Source of the DNA: Stenotrophomonas sp. WZN-1
GTDB lineage: Bacteria > Pseudomonadota > Gammaproteobacteria > Xanthomonadales > Xanthomonadaceae
NCBI RefSeq assembly: GCF_002192255.1
Contig: NZ_CP021768.1
Location: forward strand, 3,986,001-4,050,000
Reading direction: 5' to 3'
Length of the DNA: 64,000 nucleotides
Shown: positions 7,375 to 15,759 of the stretch, in pieces
Layout: every line of letters begins with the position of its first letter
Position numbering within the stretch: the stretch's first letter is position 1
The notes under the pieces: generated by a model
What the model saw: the letters and a program-made list of their open reading frames with translations, nothing else
Told to the model about the DNA's origin: nothing
Databases searched by the model: none
Made by a program: the position numbers and the translations under genes

Positions 7375-7713
7375 CTACAACGCGGCCAGGTCGGCCAGGT
7401 GCTGGTCCATGCTGTCCACCGCACCGATGGCATGGGTGGTGGTGAAGTACGCATGCCAGCCGGTAGCAGCAATGCCAGCCGCCAGCGCATCAGCCTCATC
7501 GCGGCTGGCGCAGTGCCAGACCGCATAGAACTGCTCGCCGCTGCCGTGCGGCACGTCCGTGGCGATGCGGCCCATGGCCAGTGGGGCAATGCGGGCCGGA
7601 TCGAACTGCTGCATGCCGGCACCGATCCGGGCGAAGAAGGCCGCGCGCTGTTCGGGCGGGAGTGTGGTCCAGGCAGGCGTGGCGGTATAGAGCTCGATGA
7701 AGGTGTGGGACAT
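7375..7713 (-). CDS. Small conserved-looking protein of unknown function (possibly DUF6616-like)
   Basis: The 112-residue protein starts MSHTFIELYTATPAWTTLPPEQRAAFF and contains FYAVWHCASRDEADALAAGI. This is a ferredoxin-like-fold pattern of the kind seen in small dimeric alpha-beta barrel or DUF6616-type proteins. No catalytic residues stand out. It is downstream of the AlkD-like gene on the same strand, with a REP between them, so it may be the last gene of the marR-alkD unit. The start is fixed by the family-like N-terminus; the open frame upstream overlaps the AlkD-like gene. Confidence 0.6.
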   Translation of the reverse strand: MSHTFIELYTATPAWTTLPPEQRAAFFARIGAGMQQFDPARIAPLAMGRIATDVPHGSGEQFYAVWHCASRDEADALAAGIAATGWHAYFTTTHAIGAVDSMDQHLADLAAL

Positions 7714-7747
7714 GGTGGTTCTTCCTTGAGGTTGACGAGGCTGCGGA

Positions 7748-7772
7748 GTTGCCGGCCAGCGGCCGGCACTAC
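7748..7772 (-). repeat. SMAG-type REP
   Basis: The arms GCCGGCC and GGCCGGC flank a three-base loop and are followed by ACTAC. The CTAC supplies the TAG stop of the AlkD-like gene at 7769. Confidence 0.8.
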
Positions 7773-8509
7773 CGGAGCGAGCGCATCGCGCGTTTGCGGA
7801 TGTAGGCGTTGGCGACGCTGTCGTGCTCGCGCTGCCAGCGCACGCAGAGTCCGCGCAGCCACTGCGGCTGTGTCTTGCCGGCATCATTGAGCCAATTGCT
7901 GACCGAATCCTGCACGTAGCGTTCCGGGTCATCGGCCAGTGCTTCCAGCAGCGCCAATGCATGTTCCGGATGTTGCTTGAACAGGGCGATGTGCGTGGCC
8001 CAGACACCACGTGGACGCAGTGCTTCGCAGGCGAAGCGGCGCAGGTATGGCGAAGTTTCCTGTGTCCACGGTTGCAGGTACCCGAGCGCCTGCATCGGCG
8101 CGGAAACAATGTCCGTGCGTAGCGCCAGCCACGCCCATTCGCGCACGCCGAAGTGCGGGTCATCGGCCAGCGTGCGCATCTGCTGCAGCTTCTCTGCCAG
8201 CGTTGCGCGAGCATCGCTGCCGATCAGATAACAGGCCCAGCCGCGCACGGTATCGGAGCTGTGATGCTGCCAGAGCGCAGGCGCGCCCTGCCCCGCCTCA
8301 CGCAGCAACTGCGCGGCCAGGGTCATGCGCTGGGTGATGCCCTTGCCTGAGGCTTCGTGCATGCACTGCAGCGCTTCCGGTTCAAGCGCAGGCGCTACCC
8401 CTTGCAGCAGCTCGGCGAAATCCACTGCCAGGCATTCGGCCAGATGGGTGGCGGCGGCGTTGCCACTGTTGAGTGCACGCCTCCGCTCCGCTGGAATGGG
8501 CGTACTCAT
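7769..8509 (-). CDS. DNA alkylation repair (AlkD-like) HEAT-repeat protein
   Basis: The 246-residue protein is built from short helical repeats like those of AlkC/AlkD-type alkylpurine DNA glycosylases. Typical segments are SSDTVRGWACYLIG, DDPHFGVREWAWLALR, TSPYLRRFACEALRPRGVW and DDPERYVQDSVSNWLNDAGK. The last, with an Asp in a VQDSVSNWLND context, matches the conserved region around the catalytic Asp of the family. Such enzymes remove positively charged methylated bases in the cytoplasm. Its ATG overlaps the TGA of the marR gene (ATGA), so the two are translationally coupled. The stop codon lies inside a REP head. Confidence 0.75.
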   Translation of the reverse strand: MSTPIPAERRRALNSGNAAATHLAECLAVDFAELLQGVAPALEPEALQCMHEASGKGITQRMTLAAQLLREAGQGAPALWQHHSSDTVRGWACYLIGSDARATLAEKLQQMRTLADDPHFGVREWAWLALRTDIVSAPMQALGYLQPWTQETSPYLRRFACEALRPRGVWATHIALFKQHPEHALALLEALADDPERYVQDSVSNWLNDAGKTQPQWLRGLCVRWQREHDSVANAYIRKRAMRSLR

Positions 8510-9006
8510 GCTGCGGATTCCCGCCCGCCGTCCGTGTGCTGCCAGACCTTGTGCAGCAGCCGTGACAGCTGCTGCTGTTCATCCGCATCCAGGCCGTTGA
8601 ACAGGCCGCCGATCCACTGCGTGTGCTGCTCGAACAGCGCATCGGCCAAGCGCGCACCCTTTGCTGTCAGCACGATCCGCAGGCGACGGCCATCTTCGGC
8701 ATCGCTGCAACGCTGCAGCAGGCCTTCGCGCTGCAGGCCATCGAGCAGGCCGCTGATGGTGGCGCGGGTCACGCCGGCACGCTCTGCCAGTTCATGGGGC
8801 GGCAACGAGCCATCGGCTCCATGCAGCAGGAACAGCACGATGAAGCGACCCTCGCTGAGCCCGTGCGGTGCAAGCCGTGTAGCGCAATCGCGATCGATGG
8901 ACGTCGAGAGCGACAGCAACTGGAAGCACAGGCGCAGCTGCGCGACGTTGCTGTGACCGCGTCGCTGTGCTTCGCCAAGCAGGGCGTCGTGCTTTGCTTC
9001 GAACAT
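8506..9006 (-). CDS. MarR family transcriptional regulator
   Basis: The 166-residue protein has the MarR fold. A dimerising helix comes first (LRLCFQLLSLSTSIDRDCATRL). It is followed by a winged helix-turn-helix (LPPHELAERAGVTRATISGLLDGLQREGLLQRC), and the wing is SDAEDGRRLRIVLTAKG. MarR proteins usually repress their own operon and let go when they bind phenolic ligands or are oxidised. A perfect 12-bp palindrome, TTAGGCGCCTAA, lies 17-28 bases upstream and is the obvious operator. The gene is the first of an operon with the AlkD-like gene. The ATG at 9006 is preferred to an in-frame TTG two codons upstream. Confidence 0.88.
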   Translation of the reverse strand: MFEAKHDALLGEAQRRGHSNVAQLRLCFQLLSLSTSIDRDCATRLAPHGLSEGRFIVLFLLHGADGSLPPHELAERAGVTRATISGLLDGLQREGLLQRCSDAEDGRRLRIVLTAKGARLADALFEQHTQWIGGLFNGLDADEQQQLSRLLHKVWQHTDGGRESAA

Positions 9007-9022
9007 ATCCAAGCAGTTCTGG

Positions 9023-9034
9023 TTAGGCGCCTAA
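9023..9034. promoter_or_regulatory. Candidate MarR operator
   Basis: TTAGGCGCCTAA is a perfect 12-bp palindrome just upstream of the marR start. MarR dimers typically bind palindromes of this size that overlap the promoter, so autoregulation is likely. Confidence 0.6.
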
Positions 9035-9227
9035 TCATAATCGGAAGGGGTGGTGGCCAGTCAATCCACCCGTGCTGGCAGGGAGCGGTTGGCAGCGGCA
9101 ACAACTGCGGTTCGACCGCGTGCCTGCGCGCCCCGCTGGAGGCCGAGCATGGCCCGCTGACACCGGGCCATGACGTGGGCAACGGGCTGGCGTAGCATCG
9201 CCGTGCGCCCCACCAGGAGTTCCACGC

Positions 9228-10391
9228 ATGTGCCGTGCCACCCTGATGTTGCTGACGCTGCTCCCGCTGGCGGTATTGGCCGCGCCGCCACCCGTGCCCA
9301 CGCCCGCTCGCATCGATGCCGAAGCACAGCGGCTGATGCAGGCGGCCCATGCGCGCGGGATGGCGCTGGCGGTGATCGATGACGGCAAGGTGGTGCATGT
9401 GGCCGCCTACGGTGATCGCAACGCCGCAGGCGAGCCGCTGCGCACCGACACCGTGATGTACGCTGCGTCACTGACCAAGATGGCCTTCGGCCACCTGGTC
9501 GCACAGCTGGCGCAGGACGCGCGTATCGATCTGGATGCCAGCATCGCCACCGCCCTGGACAAACCGCTGCCGGACTATCCACCGGAACCGAAGAAGTACG
9601 CCGACTACAGCGTGCTGGCCAGCGATGCCCGCTGGCGCCAGCTCACGCCACGCCTGCTGCTCAACCACGCCAGCGGCTTTGCCAATTTCGGCTTTCTCGA
9701 ACCGGATGGCCGGTTGAAGTTCCACTTCGAGCCCGGCAGCCGCTACGCCTATTCCGGCGAGGGCCTGATCCTGCTGCAGTTCGTGATCGAACGCGGGCGA
9801 CTGGGCGAGGATGTGGGTGCGTTGATGCAGCAGCGCGTGTTCGATCGCTTCGGCATGGCGCGGACCAGCATGACGTGGCGTAGCGATTTTGCCGGCAACC
9901 TGGCCGATGGCTGGACTGCGGAAGGCACGGCCGAGCCGCACGACGAGCGCAGCCGGGTACGTGCAGCGGGATCGATGGATACGACCATTGCCGACATGGC
10001 CCGCTTCGCGGCGGGCTATGTGCGCGGCGAAGGACTGTCGGCTTCAATGCGCAACGAGCTGGTACGGCCGCAGCTGCCGATCACCACCGCCAGCCAGTTC
10101 CCAACGCTGCAACCGGAGCTGCCCACCGCGCAGCAGCACAGGGATCTGGCCGCGGGCCTGGGCGTAGTGAGCTTCCGTGGTCCCCAGGGCGCAGGCTTCT
10201 ACAAGGGCGGTCACGACGATGCGGTCGGCAACACCCTGGTGTGCATCGAGCGGTACAAACGCTGCGTGGTGATCCTGGGCAACGATGTACGGGCGGAGGC
10301 CACCTTCCCCGCTCTGGTGGCGTTCGTGCTGGGCGATACCGGCGTTCCATGGCAATGGGAATACGGCGCGGCGAAGGCATTCGTCGAATGA
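9228..10391 (+). CDS. Exported serine hydrolase of the beta-lactamase/class C family
   Basis: The 387-residue protein begins with a signal peptide (MCRATLMLLTLLPLAVLA, cleavage near AAPP). The catalytic SxxK motif is in YAASLTKMAFG, the YxN/S-like motif is in YAYSGEGLILLQ, and the KTG/HxG-like motif is in YKGGHDDAVGNT. This layout is shared by class C beta-lactamases, D-amino-acid-specific peptidases and esterases (family S12). I cannot assign the substrate. The central segment LLNHASGFANF is common in S12 enzymes. There is no LysR ampR-type regulator beside it, so it is probably not an inducible AmpC. Confidence 0.82.
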   Translation: MCRATLMLLTLLPLAVLAAPPPVPTPARIDAEAQRLMQAAHARGMALAVIDDGKVVHVAAYGDRNAAGEPLRTDTVMYAASLTKMAFGHLVAQLAQDARIDLDASIATALDKPLPDYPPEPKKYADYSVLASDARWRQLTPRLLLNHASGFANFGFLEPDGRLKFHFEPGSRYAYSGEGLILLQFVIERGRLGEDVGALMQQRVFDRFGMARTSMTWRSDFAGNLADGWTAEGTAEPHDERSRVRAAGSMDTTIADMARFAAGYVRGEGLSASMRNELVRPQLPITTASQFPTLQPELPTAQQHRDLAAGLGVVSFRGPQGAGFYKGGHDDAVGNTLVCIERYKRCVVILGNDVRAEATFPALVAFVLGDTGVPWQWEYGAAKAFVE

Positions 10392-10440
10392 CGGTGCGAT
10401 GACGCCTGCGTGTCGAACGCAGCGTGGATGGCTGCCTGGC

Positions 10441-11052
10441 TCAGCGCGCCTGCTCAAAGAACATCAGGTACACCAACCGGCCATTCTCCAGGCAGTCGCC
10501 GAACGCGGGCCCGGCGGTGTGCCAGAACCAGGGCCGCAGCAGCACCAGCCGGTTGAAGCGCATCGGGATGCGCATGGTCATTTCCCACTGGCTGTCGTCG
10601 TTGCTGTCGCGCTCGATGATGTCGCGATGCATGTCGCCGCCGTTGGCATAGCCCAATGCGGCCAGCTCCGCTGCATCCAGGGCCATGCGCTCGGTGCCGG
10701 TGCGGCGGTGGCGGAAGAACTCGGTGCCGCCCTCGCAGTGCTCCGGTGCACTCAGGTAGAGGATGCCCGACCAGTGCGAATGGTCGGCGTGCACCTTGGC
10801 GCGGCCGGTATCACCGGCCAGGGTGATCCGGAACTTGCCGTGCGACTGCAGCGGGTTGACCGGCCGCAGCGGTTCGTTGACCAGCCGCGAGACCGCGCCG
10901 GACAGTCCATCCAGATCCAGCCGCTGCTGCGAATTGCGGCCGGGAAACGCGCCCTCCTGCACGGGATAGGTCAGGCCCAGCGCCGCCTGGCGCAACCCCT
11001 GCGCATCGGCAGGGGAAAGGAAGTCGTCGACGATGATGAACGAGGTAGGCAT
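10441..11052 (-). CDS. 2-Oxoglutarate/Fe(II)-dependent oxygenase-like protein
   Basis: The 203-residue protein starts MPTSFIIVDDFLSPADAQGLR, a common opening of prolyl-4-hydroxylase-like folds. The expected iron-binding triad is visible as HxD in AKVHADHSHWSG and a distal His in RPWFWHTAGPAFGDCLENGRLVYLMFFE, where a downstream Arg could bind 2-oxoglutarate. It resembles the uncharacterised DUF6445 group. The substrate is unknown. The ATG at 11052 is chosen because the fold starts there. The gene follows groEL but is separated from it by a terminator. Confidence 0.72.
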   Translation of the reverse strand: MPTSFIIVDDFLSPADAQGLRQAALGLTYPVQEGAFPGRNSQQRLDLDGLSGAVSRLVNEPLRPVNPLQSHGKFRITLAGDTGRAKVHADHSHWSGILYLSAPEHCEGGTEFFRHRRTGTERMALDAAELAALGYANGGDMHRDIIERDSNDDSQWEMTMRIPMRFNRLVLLRPWFWHTAGPAFGDCLENGRLVYLMFFEQAR

Positions 11053-11098
11053 GGCCACCGAGCGTAGCGATGCGCTGCGGCGGCGGCAACCGGGCAAT

Positions 11099-11125
11099 GA
11101 AAAACCCCGCCTTGCGGCGGGGTTC
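11099..11125 (-). terminator. Rho-independent terminator of groESL
   Basis: On the minus strand, AACCCCGCC and GGCGGGGTT form a 9-bp stem with a GCAA loop, followed by U residues. It lies about 60 bases after the groEL stop. Confidence 0.88.
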
Positions 11126-11184
11126 TTCCTTGCATCGGGAAGGCGTGCCGACCAGGGTCGGCAACGACCGCCGGGGACGTGGAC

Positions 11185-12888
<1,704 letters not shown>

Positions 12889-12915
12889 TCAGGTTGAAAC
12901 AGGTCGCGCCGGGGC

Positions 12916-13203
12916 TCAGCCGATGACGGCGAGCACGTCGTCTTCGCGCAGGACCTTGTACTCGACGCCTTCGCTCTTGTACGAGCTGCCGGCGTACTGG
13001 CCATAGATGACCTTGTCGCCGACCTTCAGCGACGGAGCGCGCACGCTGCCGTTGTCCAGCGGCTTGCCCGGGCCGACGGCCACGACTTCACCCTTGGTGG
13101 ACTTTTCCTTGGCCGAATCCGGAATGACGATGCCACCGGCGGAGATTTCGTCGGCTTCGATCGGCTTGACCACAACGCGGTCGTGCAGCGGCTTGATGCT
13201 CAT
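12916..13203 (-). CDS. groES: Co-chaperonin GroES (10 kDa)
   Basis: The 95-residue lid of the GroEL chamber starts [19 protein letters not shown]. It has the mobile loop around [27 protein letters not shown], where the IVIPD segment contacts GroEL, and ends [14 protein letters not shown]. It is the first gene of the groESL operon. A CIRCE-like operator 47-73 bases upstream indicates HrcA repression. Confidence 0.97.
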   Translation of the reverse strand: MSIKPLHDRVVVKPIEADEISAGGIVIPDSAKEKSTKGEVVAVGPGKPLDNGSVRAPSLKVGDKVIYGQYAGSSYKSEGVEYKVLREDDVLAVIG

Positions 13204-13249
13204 GAGAGACCTCTTAAGTTATTGATTGGTCTAAAAAAGTCCGGCGATG

Positions 13250-13276
13250 TTAGCACTCACCCCAGGTGACTGCCAG
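13250..13276 (-). promoter_or_regulatory. CIRCE operator (HrcA site), one arm degenerate, with overlapping promoter
   Basis: The CIRCE consensus is TTAGCACTC-N9-GAGTGCTAA. Here the left arm on the plus strand is a perfect TTAGCACTC, the spacer is exactly 9 bases, and the second arm is GACTGCCAG (6 of 9 matches). On the minus strand a sigma-70-like pair, CTGGCA and TAACAT with an 18-base spacer, overlaps it exactly, so the decayed arm doubles as the -35 element. Confidence 0.8.
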
Positions 13277-13561
13277 CATTGCTCGCGAAAAAGCCCGATG
13301 AATCGGGAGCAGGACAGAGATGGAGCTGCGCCCGGACCTTTCAAGGCCGGGCGAGGAAAATTTTTCGCCGCCCCGGGATGCGCGGATTCCCGCCCTGCGT
13401 GAAGGCATTCAGGCCGGTGCAATGCGACAACCCCGCGTCCAAAACCCTCGACATTTGGTGACCCGCGTCGCACTGTCAGATATCTGACGTTCATTTACGA
13501 CAAAGTGTCACTGGATCGGCCTTAGGCTCGGCCGCGCATTCCCAATCACAAGGAGTAGTCG
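13277..13561. other. Divergent groES/endonuclease intergenic region with a 14-bp palindrome
   Basis: No gene is visible here. The one clear signal is a perfect palindrome, GTCAGATATCTGAC, at 13475-13488, 74 bases before the endonuclease ATG; it is a likely operator. The start codon at 13562 has a good AAGGAG site. The half-motif TGTCAGATATC recurs at 18854. Confidence 0.55.
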
Positions 13562-15352
13562 ATGCGATTGCTGTCCCCGCTTGCCGCCGCCTGCCTGCTG
13601 GCCCTGGCCGCTGCGCCGGCCCAGGCCGAGGTCTTCATCAATGAACTGCACTACGACGACAGCACCGCCGCCGGCGACGTCGGCGAAGCGATCGAGGTCG
13701 TGGCCACCGCCGGTGAGGACCTGTCCGGCTACCGCCTGTACCTCTACAACGGCAGCAATCCGTCGGCGGCCGTGGTCTACGCCAACAACCCGGTGCCTGC
13801 CGGTAGCGCCGCGGGCTGCGGCAGCGCGACCATCGCCGTGGTCAACTACCCGACCAACGGCCTGCAGAACGGCCCGAATGACGGCATCGCCCTGGTCGAT
13901 GCCAGCGGCAAGGTGGTCCAGTTCCTCAGCTACGAGGGCGCCATCACCGCCTCCGGTGGCCCTGCCGCCGGCATGACCAGCCAGAACATTCCGGTGGCCG
14001 AGACCAACAGCACGGCTCCGGGCACCTCGCTGCAACTGACCGGCAGTGGCAGCCAGTACGCCCACTTCACCTGGGCCGAGTCGGCCAGGCAGACATTCGG
14101 CAGCTGCAACAACGGCCAGACCTTCAGCGGTGGCGGCACTCCGGGCCCGAACACGCCGCCGTCGGTGTCCACCACCACCCCGGCGCAGGGCAGCAGCACC
14201 TTCCCGGCCGCCGCCGACCTGGAAGTGGTGTTCAGCGAGACGGTGAACCTGGCCAGTGGCGCCTTCGCCCTGAGCTGCGGCACCTCCGGCAGCGTGCCGC
14301 TGACCTTCCCGGCCAGCGGCCGCAGCGTGAAGCTGTCCACCAACACTGCGCTGGTGGCCGGTGAAGCCTGCCGCTTCGACATCCGCGCCGCGCGCATCAC
14401 CGACCTGCAGGGCGCGCACCCGGCCGCCGACAGCCGCATCGCCTTCACCGTGGCCAGCACCGGCGGCAATCCGGACCCGGGCAACCCGGGCGTGCCGGCC
14501 GGCTACTACTCCAAGGTCAACACCAGCAGCCCCAGCCAGCTGCGCTGCTCGCTGCACGCCACCATCAAGGGCCACACCGCCTACCCGTACAGCGGCTCGG
14601 GCACCAGCACCTGGACCATCCTGGAAATCGCCGACGAGGATCCGAACAATGCCGGCAGGATCCTCGATGCGTATCGCAACCACAGCTACGCCAAGGTGAC
14701 CGATCGCGCCGGCAGCGGCAGTGGCCTGAAGTACAACCGCGAGCACACCTGGCCGAACTCGCTGGGCTTTGCCACCACCACCGGTGACAAGGGCCTGCCG
14801 TACGCGCCGTATACCGACACCCACATGCTGTACCTGACCGACGCGCAGTGGAACGCCGACCGTGGCAACAAGCCGTTCGGCAAGTGCGACGCCAACTGCG
14901 GCGAGCGCGCCACCGAGGCCAACAACGGCCAGGGCGGCGGCAGCGGCGGCTATCCGGGCAACTCCAACTGGGTGCGCACGCCGGACGGCAACACGGGCAC
15001 CTTCGAGGTGTGGGGCAAGCGCAAGGGCGACATGGCGCGTGCGGTGCTGTACATGGCGATCCGCTACGAGGGCGGCAAGGATGCGGCGACCGGCCAGTCC
15101 GAGCCGGACCTGGAGCTCACCGACGACCGCAGCAAGATCGTCAAGACCAGCAGTTCGCCGGCCTACATGGGCCTGCTGTCGACGCTGATCGACTGGCACC
15201 TGTCCGATCCGCCGGATGATGCCGAGCGTGCGCGCAATGACGTGGTCTACAGCTTCCAGGGCAACCGCAACCCGTTCATCGACCACCCCGAGTGGGCAAC
15301 CCCGGCCCTGTTCACCTCGGCCAAGCCGGCCACCTGCCAGCTGGCCAACTGA
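13562..15352 (+). CDS. Secreted endonuclease I family nuclease with lamin-tail and Ig-like domains
   Basis: The 596-residue protein has a signal peptide (MRLLSPLAAACLLALAAAPAQA). Residues 23-180 form a lamin-tail-like beta domain (VFINELHYDDSTAAGDVGEAIEV). Residues 195-300 form an Ig-like domain with the PxxGSxxFPxxADLEVVFSE pattern. From about residue 315 there is an endonuclease I catalytic domain with YNREHTWPNSLG (catalytic His), DTHMLYLTDAQWN, KGDMARAVLYMAIRY and NDVVYSFQGNRNPFIDHPE. Endonuclease I enzymes cut DNA and RNA non-specifically with Mg2+. The extra domains, a Gly/Pro/Asn-rich linker and many paired cysteines fit an extracellular or surface-bound enzyme that degrades environmental or biofilm DNA. 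Typical endonuclease I proteins are about 230-280 residues, so this is a long, multidomain version. Confidence 0.9.
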   Translation: MRLLSPLAAACLLALAAAPAQAEVFINELHYDDSTAAGDVGEAIEVVATAGEDLSGYRLYLYNGSNPSAAVVYANNPVPAGSAAGCGSATIAVVNYPTNGLQNGPNDGIALVDASGKVVQFLSYEGAITASGGPAAGMTSQNIPVAETNSTAPGTSLQLTGSGSQYAHFTWAESARQTFGSCNNGQTFSGGGTPGPNTPPSVSTTTPAQGSSTFPAAADLEVVFSETVNLASGAFALSCGTSGSVPLTFPASGRSVKLSTNTALVAGEACRFDIRAARITDLQGAHPAADSRIAFTVASTGGNPDPGNPGVPAGYYSKVNTSSPSQLRCSLHATIKGHTAYPYSGSGTSTWTILEIADEDPNNAGRILDAYRNHSYAKVTDRAGSGSGLKYNREHTWPNSLGFATTTGDKGLPYAPYTDTHMLYLTDAQWNADRGNKPFGKCDANCGERATEANNGQGGGSGGYPGNSNWVRTPDGNTGTFEVWGKRKGDMARAVLYMAIRYEGGKDAATGQSEPDLELTDDRSKIVKTSSSPAYMGLLSTLIDWHLSDPPDDAERARNDVVYSFQGNRNPFIDHPEWATPALFTSAKPATCQLAN

Positions 15353-15406
15353 CCGCGCAACGCAGCGGTCCACTGCCGCCGCCGGGCCCTGAGCCGGCGG
15401 CGGCCC

Positions 15407-15412
15407 TATACT
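15407..15412 (+). promoter_or_regulatory. -10 element immediately before cutA (probable leaderless transcript)
   Basis: TATACT ends 8 bases before the cutA ATG at 15421, so transcription would begin at or within a few bases of the start codon. No Shine-Dalgarno sequence fits in the gap. A GC-rich dyad (GCCGCCG / CGGCGGC) just upstream may end the endonuclease transcript. Confidence 0.5.
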
Positions 15413-15420
15413 CGACGGTC

Positions 15421-15759
15421 ATGCCGACCGTCGACCCCGTCCTGCTGCTGTTCACCACCTGCCCGGACCGGGCCAGTGCCGAGCGCATCGCGCACGCGCT
15501 GGTCGGCGAGCGCCTGGCGGCGTGCGTGACCCGCCTCGATGGCGCGCACTCGACCTACCGCTGGCAGGGCGAGGTGACCACCGACACCGAACTGCAGCTG
15601 CTGGTGAAAACCACCGCGAGCCGCGTCGATGACGCGATTGCCCGGATCGTCGAACTGCATCCGTATGAACTCCCGGAGTGCATCGCGGTCGAAACCCGGG
15701 CCGGCCTGCCGGCGTATCTGGACTGGATCCGGGCACAGACCCGGGAGGACACTGATTGA
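15421..15759 (+). CDS. cutA: CutA family divalent-cation tolerance protein
   Basis: This 112-residue trimeric PII-like protein has the family landmarks LLLFTTCPDRASAERIAHALVGERLAACV, YRWQGEVTTDTELQLLVKTT and IVELHPYELPECIAVE. CutA is linked to copper tolerance in E. coli and is often next to dsbD, as here, where it was once named with it; its biochemical role is still debated. Its stop codon overlaps the TTG start of dsbD, so the two are co-translated. Confidence 0.93.
   Translation: MPTVDPVLLLFTTCPDRASAERIAHALVGERLAACVTRLDGAHSTYRWQGEVTTDTELQLLVKTTASRVDDAIARIVELHPYELPECIAVETRAGLPAYLDWIRAQTREDTD

Noticed and set aside
9228..10391. The serine hydrolase as an inducible AmpC beta-lactamase
   Set aside because: There is no divergent AmpR-type regulator, and the motif spacing fits the wider S12 family, so a specific resistance role is not supported.
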